A stretch of 5,549 nt of DNA from Nitriliruptoraceae bacterium. Lineage in GTDB: Bacteria > Actinomycetota > Nitriliruptoria > Nitriliruptorales > Nitriliruptoraceae. The position numbers were made by a program, and so were the translations under genes. Positions 1-5,308 of the stretch are shown in pieces (the stretch's first letter is position 1; each line of letters opens with the position of its first letter). The stretch spans positions 1 to 5,549 of the forward strand of contig SLLJ01000091.1 in the NCBI GenBank assembly GCA_007134165.1, written 5' to 3'. Under the pieces are notes generated by a model, which saw only the letters and a program-made list of their open reading frames with translations, ran no database searches and was not told where the DNA came from.

Positions 1-200
1 CACACGCCCGGCTTGCCGGTGAGCCGGCCGTAGACGTCGGCCATGAACGCCGCGCCCTGCTCGTGGCGGCACACGACGAACTCGATGGGGGAGTCGAGCA
101 GCGACATCATGACGTCGGCGTTCTCCTCCCCGGGCACGCCGAAGATCACTTCGACGCCTTCGGCCTCCAGGCAGCGCAGGAACAGGTCACTTGCCTTCAT
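1..200 (-). CDS. Thiamine-diphosphate-dependent enzyme, acetolactate synthase large-subunit-like (N-terminal part only)
   Basis: The 66 visible codons match the N-terminal pyrimidine-binding domain of thiamine-diphosphate (ThDP) enzymes. The protein starts MKASDLFLRCLEAEGVEVIF. It then shows the GVPGEEN turn (residues 21-27), the RHEQGAAFMAD block (45-55) and YGRLTGKPGV (57-66). Glu47 in RHEQ is the glutamate that in this family activates the cofactor by contacting the aminopyrimidine ring. The GVPGEENAD wording is closest to AlsS-type acetolactate synthases, which join two pyruvates into 2-acetolactate in the cytoplasm. Other family members, such as glyoxylate carboligase or oxalyl-CoA decarboxylase, cannot be excluded without the rest. 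The ATG is preceded by AGGGGAG (positions 214-208) with seven bases between, so the start is secure. The gene runs off the left edge and is divergent from the helicase gene, with 384 bases between the two starts. No regulatory subunit is visible. Confidence 0.85.
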   Translation of the reverse strand, partial: MKASDLFLRCLEAEGVEVIFGVPGEENADVMMSLLDSPIEFVVCRHEQGAAFMADVYGRLTGKPGV

Positions 201-207
201 GGTGTGG

Positions 208-214
208 CTCCCCT
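208..214 (-). promoter_or_regulatory. Ribosome-binding site of the leftward ThDP enzyme gene
   Basis: Read on the minus strand this is AGGGGAG, seven bases before the ATG at 200-198. It fixes the start of the acetolactate-synthase-like gene. Confidence 0.75.
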
Positions 215-254
215 GTGGTAGTGGTGAGGCTGGTGGCGCCCACACCGCGGCGGC

Positions 255-284
255 ACTCTAGGGGATAGGTCGGACGAACGTCCC
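255..284 (-). promoter_or_regulatory. Possible promoter with a 12-base dyad, upstream of the ThDP enzyme gene
   Basis: On the minus strand TAGAGT (260-255) fits a TAnnnT -10 box. GGGACG (284-279) lies 18 bases upstream and matches only three positions of a -35 box. Transcription would then begin near 248, giving a leader of about 48 bases. Between and over these boxes lies GGACG-AA-CGTCC (272-283), a perfect five-base dyad with a two-base centre, placed where a repressor could act. This is a by-eye assignment. The dyad is short, and its match to any known regulator is unknown. Confidence 0.3.
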
Positions 285-457
285 AGATTTGTTCCCGCCG
301 GTCGTGTGCTGCAGAGGACACCCGAGGCCGAGTGGCTGCGCGCCGACCTCGAGTGGATCGCCGCTACCGTCTTCACGAGGGGCGCCGTCGTGGCGGCCCC
401 GGCGGTGGGGCGGTGCGCCGGGGTGTGGTCGTCGCCAGGAGCAGAGTTGCACGCAGG

Positions 458-483
458 CGAGCCCCGTGGGAACGGGGCGTTCG
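458..483 (+). other. Stable GNRA-capped hairpin in the possible dinG leader
   Basis: Seven perfect base pairs, GCCCCGT (461-467) with ACGGGGC (472-478), close a GGGA loop, which fits the GNRA tetraloop pattern. Three further pairs (CGA 458-460 with TCG 481-483) form if G479 and T480 bulge out. It ends about 100 bases before the dinG start. It could be a leader structure or a terminator-like stem, although no run of T follows. Its function is unknown, and GC-rich DNA makes such stems fairly easily. Confidence 0.4.
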
Positions 484-572
484 GGATCGGTATCCACCAG
501 TCCTGCGGGGGATCGCTCGGTACACCGTGGGCCGTTGGCTACCGTCCTGGGCGTCCTGGACGTACCGGCAAC

Positions 573-578
573 GGAGGT
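573..578 (+). promoter_or_regulatory. Ribosome-binding site that fixes the dinG start
   Basis: GGAGGT lies six bases before the GTG at 585-587. This near-ideal Shine-Dalgarno sequence decides the start in favour of 585 over the in-frame GTG at 306. Confidence 0.85.
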
Positions 579-584
579 CCCGCG

Positions 585-2633
585 GTGGAGCACGACGACG
601 AACCTGCTGAGCAGGCGGCGCGAGCGCCCGTCCCGGTCGACCCCGACGAGGCCGAGGCCCGCCTGTCGGCCGTCGTCGCGCAGCTCGGTGGCGTGGCACG
701 CGACGGGCAGGTCGACATGGTCCGCGCCGTCTCGGAGGCGATCAGCGCCGGCGAGCACCTGCTGGTCGCGGCCCCGACCGGGACCGGCAAGACCCTTGGC
801 TACGCGGTTCCTGCCGCGCTGGCGGCTGGTGAGCATCCAGTGCTGCTGTCGACCGCCACCAAGGCGCTGCAGCAGCAGTTGGTCGACACCGACCTGCCCG
901 CGCTCGCCAGGGTGGCACCGGGGCTTCAGGTGGCGGTGCTCAAGGGTCGCAGCGAGTACGTGTGCCGGGCGGCGACCGCGCAGCTGGCCATCACCGAGCC
1001 GCTGTTCGAGACGCCGGTCGACCCCGACGCCTGGGAGGCGCTGACCGACTGGGCCGCGCGCACGCGCACCGGGGACCGGGCCGACGCGCCCGACGGGATC
1101 ACCGACGTCGAGTGGCGCGGGGTGTCGGTCAGCGCCGCCGAGTGTCCCGGGCGCAGCGAGTGCTCCTCTGGGGCGGAGTGTTTTGCCGAGCTCGCCCGCG
1201 ACCGCGCCCGGAGCGCCGACCTGGTCGTGGCCAACCACCATCTGGTGCTCCACGATGCGCTCGCTGACGGATGGATCCTGCCCGAGCACGCGGTGCTCTG
1301 TCTCGACGAGGCCCACAAGCTGGTCGACATCGCGAGCTCGGCGCTGGGCATGACGTTGCATCCCAAGCGGCTGACCGACCTCGCCGGTCGGTCCGAGGCC
1401 TACGTCGAGGTGCGCCGGGCCGAACGCCTGCGGGAGGTGGCCGCTCGCCTGGTCACCGTGCTCGAGGACGTCGATCCGGAACGGCCCCTGGAGCCGGAGG
1501 CCGAACCGCTGGCCGGAGTCCTCGATGAGCTGAAGGGCGCCGTCGGTGACCTCGAGCGGACGCTCGGTGCCGCCCGCCGCGAGGCGGCAGGCTCGCCGAC
1601 CCCGCCCGAACACCTCGATGCGCTGACCCGCACCGCGAAGATGGCGAGCACCCTGCTCAGCGAGCTCGGCCTACTCGTCGACGTCCGTGGGCAGGGCCGG
1701 GTCGCCTATGTCGAGGTGCTGCGCCATTCCCGTGCGCTGCGGGTGGCCCCGATCGAGGTCGGAGCCCTGCTCGCCGAGTTGCTCTTCTCCACCCGCACGG
1801 TCGTCGCCACCTCGGCGACCCTGGCGGTGGGCGGACGCCTCGAGCCCACGGCGTCGGCCCTCGGTCTTGACGGGCAGCCGTGGCGCGGGTTGCAGGTCGC
1901 CTCACCGTTCGACCACGCGCGCAACGCGCTGCTCTACGTGCCCCGCGACGCGCCGGATCCCCGTCAGCCGGGCTACGAGCAGGTCGCTCTGGACACCACG
2001 CTGGCGCTGATCGAGGCCGCCGACGGCCGCTCGCTGCTGCTGTTCACCTCCTGGGCCCGGCTGCACCGCACGGCCGAGTGGCTCGAGGGCCGCCTGCCCG
2101 ACGGGGTGGCGTTGCTCGTGCAGGGTCGGGCTCCACCCCGCCGCCTGCTCGAGCGCTATGTCGCCGACGAGCGCTCGGTGCTGCTCGGGGTCGCCTCGTT
2201 CTGGGAGGGGATCTCGGCGCCGGGGACCGCTTCGGTCAACGTCATCGTCGACAAGCTGCCCTTCGCGCGGCGCGGTGACCCGCTGCTCGATGCGCGCCGG
2301 CAGGCAGCCGAGGCGGCCGGCGGGGACGGCTTCACGGCCGTGGACCTGCCGTACGCGGCGATCGCTCTGGCCCAGGGGGTCGGGCGGCTGATCCGCACGG
2401 TCGAGGACTTCGGGTGCATCGCGGTGCTCGACTCGCGGCTGGCGAGAAGCAGCTACCGCACCACCCTGCTCGACTCGCTGCCTGCCGCGCGCCGCACGAT
2501 CAACCTGCACCCACCCGCCGACCTCGAGCTCCCCGACGACCCCGATGAGCAGCTCGCGGTGCTCGAGCGTGTCCGGGGCGGGCCCCCGGTGACCGCCTGG
2601 CTCCGGGCCCGACTCGCGCAGGCCGGCTGCTGA
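585..2633 (+). CDS. dinG: ATP-dependent DNA helicase, DinG/YoaA family with Fe-S cluster
   Basis: This is a complete 682-residue superfamily 2, XPD-like helicase. Family members unwind DNA 5' to 3' using ATP and act on forked, D-loop and R-loop structures during repair. Motifs in order are: Gln42 of the Q-motif region, Walker A APTGTGKT (63-70), motif Ia STATKALQQQ (89-98), the DEAH box (241-244), VATSATL (407-413), LLLFTSW (484-490), SFWEGISAPG (538-547) and QGVGRLIRT (597-605). The arginines of the last motif are the expected ATP-sensing residues. Cys127, Cys187, Cys193 and Cys199 sit between Walker A and DEAH, as the four Fe-S ligands do in this family. There is no N-terminal exonuclease domain of the Firmicutes DinG type. 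The length is normal and nothing is broken. The GTG start follows a GGAGGT site. The gene is transcribed alone, divergent from the ThDP enzyme and convergent with the aldolase. I see no LexA box upstream, so damage induction is not supported by the sequence. Confidence 0.95.
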   Translation: MEHDDEPAEQAARAPVPVDPDEAEARLSAVVAQLGGVARDGQVDMVRAVSEAISAGEHLLVAAPTGTGKTLGYAVPAALAAGEHPVLLSTATKALQQQLVDTDLPALARVAPGLQVAVLKGRSEYVCRAATAQLAITEPLFETPVDPDAWEALTDWAARTRTGDRADAPDGITDVEWRGVSVSAAECPGRSECSSGAECFAELARDRARSADLVVANHHLVLHDALADGWILPEHAVLCLDEAHKLVDIASSALGMTLHPKRLTDLAGRSEAYVEVRRAERLREVAARLVTVLEDVDPERPLEPEAEPLAGVLDELKGAVGDLERTLGAARREAAGSPTPPEHLDALTRTAKMASTLLSELGLLVDVRGQGRVAYVEVLRHSRALRVAPIEVGALLAELLFSTRTVVATSATLAVGGRLEPTASALGLDGQPWRGLQVASPFDHARNALLYVPRDAPDPRQPGYEQVALDTTLALIEAADGRSLLLFTSWARLHRTAEWLEGRLPDGVALLVQGRAPPRRLLERYVADERSVLLGVASFWEGISAPGTASVNVIVDKLPFARRGDPLLDARRQAAEAAGGDGFTAVDLPYAAIALAQGVGRLIRTVEDFGCIAVLDSRLARSSYRTTLLDSLPAARRTINLHPPADLELPDDPDEQLAVLERVRGGPPVTAWLRARLAQAGC

Positions 2634-2668
2634 GCGCGGCTCAGCGCAGCAGCGCGGTTCGCACCGCG
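2629..2668. terminator. Tandem hairpins at the convergent junction, possible bidirectional terminator
   Basis: GCTGAGC-GCG-GCTCAGC (2629-2645) is a perfect seven-pair palindrome. Its left arm holds the dinG TGA (2631-2633), and its right arm holds the complement of the aldolase TGA (2641-2643). Seven bases on, CGCGGT-TCGC-ACCGCG (2653-2668) forms a second perfect six-pair stem, inside the last codons of the aldolase gene. Neither is followed by a T run in either direction, so this is not a classical intrinsic terminator. In high-GC bacteria stems without T runs are often proposed to end transcription; that role is inferred here. Confidence 0.4.
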
Positions 2669-3519
2669 TCGAGGTGGCGGCCCTCGACCGAACGAAGTGG
2701 CGGGGCGCAGTAGCGTTCGGGCACGGTCCCCGCCAGCTGCATCGCCGCCTTGAGCGCCGCTGGCATGCAGCCGGGCACCGCCGCCAGCGCCGCCTCACAC
2801 GCCGACAGGGAGGCCTGCAGCTGCCCGGCGGCGGCGTCGTCCGGGTCCTGCGCCACCGCCGCGTGCAGCGCCAGGATCTGGCGCAGGCGCAGGTTGCCCA
2901 TGGCCGTGATCGAACCGGCCGCTCCCGCTCGAAGTGCCTGGGACAGGGTGGGTGCGTGGCCGACCACCACGGCCAGCGACGGTCCGGCGGCCTGTACCAG
3001 CGCCGCGCGCAACTCGGCGGCGGGCGAAGAGTCCTTGAGCCCGCCGATGCCCGGGCGGCCGGCCAGGGAGGACACGGCCTCGGGGGTGAGCCAACTGCCG
3101 GTGAACTGCGGGATGTGGTAGACGATGGTGGGCACCGGCGCCCGCTCGGCGACCGCGAGGTGGCCGTCGACGAGTTCCTCGGGGGTCAGCGGAAGGAACG
3201 CGGGCACGAGCACCAGCACCGCCTGCGCCCCGGCTTCGGCGAGGCGGGCGACGTCGGAGTGCAGCGCCGCCAGCGTGGGGCCCGAGGCGCCGGCGATGAC
3301 CGGCACCCCGGTGGCGCGAACCGCGGCGGTCAGCGCCACGCGATCCTGCGAGGAGATCAGGCTGCCCTCCCCGGTGGTGCCGGCCACCAGCACGGCGCTG
3401 GCACCCTGCCCGGCGGCGGCTTCGGCCAGTGACGCGGCGGCGGCCGGGTCCACCCGGCCCGGTGCGCTCATCGGGGTCACCAGAGCCGGGATCGCTCCGG
3501 ACAGGAAGGTCGGGCTCAT
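2641..3519 (-). CDS. DapA/NanA-superfamily aldolase or lyase, substrate unknown (not a typical dihydrodipicolinate synthase)
   Basis: This is a complete 292-residue protein of the class I (Schiff base) aldolase superfamily. The group forms a TIM barrel and usually binds pyruvate or a 2-keto acid through lysine. Visible landmarks are GTTGEG (47-52), Tyr134 in YHIPQFTG (134-141), the Schiff-base Lys162 in GLKDSS (160-165) and GSITAMGN (202-209). Two true DapA features are missing. The arginine that binds the aspartate-semialdehyde carboxylate in E. coli DapA (YNVPSRTG) is Phe139 here, and the paired tyrosines of VTPYY are Ala107-Phe108. Lysine biosynthesis is therefore unlikely; a keto-deoxy-sugar-acid aldolase, N-acetylneuraminate-type lyase or hydro-lyase fits better. 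The ATG has GAGGA (3530-3526) six bases upstream. It lies 99 bases downstream of the DUF4015 lipoprotein gene on the same strand, and its stop is 8 bases from the dinG stop on the opposite strand. It is cytoplasmic, with no signal peptide. Confidence 0.85.
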   Translation of the reverse strand: MSPTFLSGAIPALVTPMSAPGRVDPAAAASLAEAAAGQGASAVLVAGTTGEGSLISSQDRVALTAAVRATGVPVIAGASGPTLAALHSDVARLAEAGAQAVLVLVPAFLPLTPEELVDGHLAVAERAPVPTIVYHIPQFTGSWLTPEAVSSLAGRPGIGGLKDSSPAAELRAALVQAAGPSLAVVVGHAPTLSQALRAGAAGSITAMGNLRLRQILALHAAVAQDPDDAAAGQLQASLSACEAALAAVPGCMPAALKAAMQLAGTVPERYCAPPLRSVEGRHLDAVRTALLR

Positions 3520-3618
3520 GGTGGGTCCTCGCGGTCGCTGCCCGGGTGGTCGGGTCCGGTCGGCGTACGGTAACGGTCAGCGACCCACGCCTGTGTGACC
3601 AGGTGCTCAGGCCCCGGC
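3520..3618 (-). promoter_or_regulatory. Leader region of the aldolase gene with inverted repeat and ACCGTTACCGT motif
   Basis: This 99-base gap separates the lipoprotein and aldolase genes. On the minus strand it holds ACCGTTACCGT (3577-3567), whose TACCGT part fits a TAnnnT -10 box, although no clear -35 box precedes it. GGTCGCTG (3585-3578) and CAGCGACC (3540-3533) are a perfect eight-base inverted repeat with a 37-base loop. The overlapping upstream GTGGGTC (3588-3582) could instead pair with GACCCAC (3527-3521), which touches the ribosome-binding site GAGGA (3530-3526). A separate promoter or a leader switch is possible but unproven. Confidence 0.25.
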
Positions 3619-5253
3619 TCAGCTCCGCGGTTCGTACACCGAGGTGGTGTAGCTCGACCCGGGGTTCCACATCAGCCACTCGTCGATGCCCTGATCGAGC
3701 GTGCCGCGCCACTGCTCACGGACCTGGTGGGGCCGGTCCCAGGCCCGGTAGCTGGTGTCCTCGAGCCACGGCACCACCCGGGCCCGCCGGTCGGCGACCG
3801 TTTCCTGCCACACCTCGAGGGTCGCGCGCACGATGTCGTAGGGCTGGCGGTTTGGGTCGGCCACGCCGTACTCGCCCGGACCCCAGTGGGAGGGGTAGAT
3901 CATCGGGGCGACGTAGTCGAGGTGCTCGGCCATCGCCGGGATGTCCTGCCCGATCTGCTCGGGACGGTCGGCGGCGATGCCGTACACCGAGGCGCCGTGC
4001 TGCACGCCGTAGGGGGCGAGCCGCTCGTCGGCCTGCCGGGTGAAGTCCGCGATCGCCGCCTCGGGGCTGGTCTCGAGGCCCGGCACCGTGTAGTTGGACT
4101 GGCCCTCCGGTCGGCGGATGTAGTCCCACAGGATGTGGTCGACGCCCGCGGCGGCCGCCTCCTCGGCGAGGTCGAGGTTGTAGGCGATGACGTCCGGGTG
4201 CACGTAGTTGGAGAAGCCGGCGTAGGAACCGCGGTAGTAGTCGCTGCCGTCGGTGAGTTGGATCACCATGTCCCGCTCGCCCGACTCCCAGGCCCAGGCC
4301 GCCAGCCGCGGGTCAGCGAAGGCCACGATGCGTCCGACCACCGCCACGCCGAGCTCGTGCAGTTCGGCGACCGCGGCCTCGAGGTCGATGGCCGTGGTCG
4401 TGGCGCCGATCTGCTCGGCGAGCTCGACCTGCGAGGCGTAGCCGATCTGTCCGCCCTCGTCCTTCAGGTCCAGCTGCACCGCGTTGATGGCGCCCCGATC
4501 GATGAGCTCCAGGATCGGCTCGCGCAGCTGCGGTGAGGCCCAGGCCCAGAACGTGACGTGCACGGTGCGTACTTCGTCGACCTCGACTCGGGAGGGCAGC
4601 ACGACGAGCTCGCGCTCGATCTGTTCGGTGTTTCCGGCCGCATCGGTGGCCACCACGGTGAGCAACGGATCGACGGTGTCCAGCACGAGCGTGAACCCAC
4701 CGTCGTCGTCGACGGTGACCTCGGCCGCGCCGATCTCGACGGTGGCGGCGGGCTCGGTTACTCCGGTGACCGTCACCGGCTGGTCGGCCACGACCGGACC
4801 CGAGGGCTCGTCGAGCTCGAGGACTGGGGGCGTGGCCTTGACCTCGAAGCGCCACTCGTGGTGCATCACCTCGTCGTCGCCCTCGTTCTCGGCGGCGGTG
4901 ATGCTGACCGTGCGGGGACCGTCGGGCAGGTCGTCCGGCGTGTAGCGCAGCCGGGTGCCGTCCACCTCGAAGCCGTCGGTGACCGGCTGACCGTCCAGCA
5001 GCACCACCAGCGCCTCGAGCTGCTCGGGCTGGTCGGCCTCGACCTCGAAGCTGAGGGCGGCGGGCTGTTCGGCGTTGAGCAGCGCATCCGGGTCGGGTCC
5101 GACGAAACGCAGGCCGTCGCTGGACGCCCCGTGTTCGGCCTGGTTGCCGTCCTCGGCGGCGGGCGCCGCGTCGTCGGCGCCGGGCTCCGCGTCCGGTGAC
5201 GAGCAGGCCCCGATCAGCAGCAACGCGGCGGTGAGCCAGGCGAACGTGCGCAG
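3619..5253 (-). CDS. Predicted lipoprotein with Ig-like domains and DUF4015 putative glycoside hydrolase barrel
   Basis: From a CTG at 5253-5251 the protein has 544 residues. MRTFAWLTAALLLIGAC is a typical lipoprotein signal with Cys17 as the lipid-bearing residue, so it should be anchored outside the membrane. An acidic, Ala-rich linker follows (about 18-47). Next come a beta-rich region (about 58-140) and an Ig-like domain (about 142-220, ending VVATDAAGN), of the kind that carry surface enzymes. Residues 229-542 match the DUF4015 putative glycosyl hydrolase TIM barrel: AVQLDLKDEGG (258-268), ILWDYIRRPEG (374-384), APMIYPSHWGPGEYG (449-463), PWLED (495-499) and DEWLMWNP (524-531). Asp377 and the acids at 262-266 are the best active-site candidates. 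To my knowledge the family's substrate is unestablished. The first TTG in the frame (5223) leaves only six residues before the cysteine, too short for export. CTG has GGAG seven bases upstream. A frameshifted start at ATG 5308 is the alternative. Confidence 0.85.
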   Translation of the reverse strand: MRTFAWLTAALLLIGACSSPDAEPGADDAAPAAEDGNQAEHGASSDGLRFVGPDPDALLNAEQPAALSFEVEADQPEQLEALVVLLDGQPVTDGFEVDGTRLRYTPDDLPDGPRTVSITAAENEGDDEVMHHEWRFEVKATPPVLELDEPSGPVVADQPVTVTGVTEPAATVEIGAAEVTVDDDGGFTLVLDTVDPLLTVVATDAAGNTEQIERELVVLPSRVEVDEVRTVHVTFWAWASPQLREPILELIDRGAINAVQLDLKDEGGQIGYASQVELAEQIGATTTAIDLEAAVAELHELGVAVVGRIVAFADPRLAAWAWESGERDMVIQLTDGSDYYRGSYAGFSNYVHPDVIAYNLDLAEEAAAAGVDHILWDYIRRPEGQSNYTVPGLETSPEAAIADFTRQADERLAPYGVQHGASVYGIAADRPEQIGQDIPAMAEHLDYVAPMIYPSHWGPGEYGVADPNRQPYDIVRATLEVWQETVADRRARVVPWLEDTSYRAWDRPHQVREQWRGTLDQGIDEWLMWNPGSSYTTSVYEPRS

Positions 5254-5260
5254 TGGGGTT

Positions 5261-5264
5261 CTCC
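5261..5264 (-). promoter_or_regulatory. Ribosome-binding site pointing to a CTG start
   Basis: Read on the minus strand, GGAG is followed by seven bases and then CTG (5253-5251), ideal spacing for initiation. No ATG, GTG or TTG lies in this frame between the upstream stop (5275 side, TGA at 5307-5305 read through the frame) and the TTG at 5223. The same bases, if coding, would include the codon AGA, which is rare in this GC-rich sequence and so favours a non-coding role. Confidence 0.5.
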
Positions 5265-5278
5265 GGGACGTCGGCGTC

Positions 5279-5308
5279 GGGGGGACGGTGACGGTACCCG
5301 GCGCTCAT
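5279..5308 (-). other. Alternative start: ATG overlapping the transporter stop, followed by a run of six C
   Basis: On the minus strand ATGA (5308-5305) joins an ATG to the transporter stop codon, a common layout for coupled genes. The ATG frame reads MSAGYRHRPP and then enters a run of six C (5284-5279). Removing one C would fuse it to the lipoprotein frame, giving MSAGYRHRPPTPTSRR ahead of the signal peptide core. This could be a base-calling error, slippage during expression, or chance. Confidence 0.35.

Larger units (their letters stand above)
201..584. other. Divergent intergenic region without a convincing gene
   Basis: This 384-base region separates two genes pointing outward, so promoters for both should lie here. 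The dinG reading frame stays open back beyond a GTG at 306, but the added 93 residues do not resemble the N-terminus of DinG helicases, and the start at 585 has a far better ribosome-binding site. Other open frames here look like random GC-rich translation. I find no tRNA and no riboswitch that I recognise. Items worth noting are the dyad at 272-283, the hairpin at 458-483 followed directly by a smaller one (GGAT-CGGT-ATCC, 484-495), and TACCGT at 365-370 and 540-545. Confidence 0.6.

Noticed and set aside
276..294. GAAC...GTTC resembling an actinobacterial LexA box upstream of dinG
   Set aside because: The half-sites are 11 bases apart rather than 4, so the spacing does not fit LexA.
461..500. 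Possible tRNA (TTCGGGATC near a CCACCA-like end)
   Set aside because: The flanking bases do not form a T stem or acceptor stem, and no D or anticodon arm can be drawn.
306..584. N-terminal extension of dinG to the GTG at 306
   Set aside because: The extra 93 residues do not look like DinG sequence. The GTG at 585 has GGAGGT at correct spacing and gives a family-typical length.
258..1613. Long open frame of 451 codons antisense to dinG
   Set aside because: It mirrors the codon structure of a clearly conserved helicase gene, gives Arg/Gly/His-rich low-similarity protein, and has no ribosome-binding site. This is a typical shadow in GC-rich DNA.
2641..3519. Annotation as dapA for lysine biosynthesis
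   Set aside because: The substrate-binding arginine and the tyrosine pair of DapA are replaced (Phe139, Ala107-Phe108).
3595..4536. Open frame of 313 codons on the plus strand opposite the lipoprotein gene
   Set aside because: It is antisense to the DUF4015 barrel. Its composition (Val/Gly/His/Arg-rich) shows no recognisable domain.
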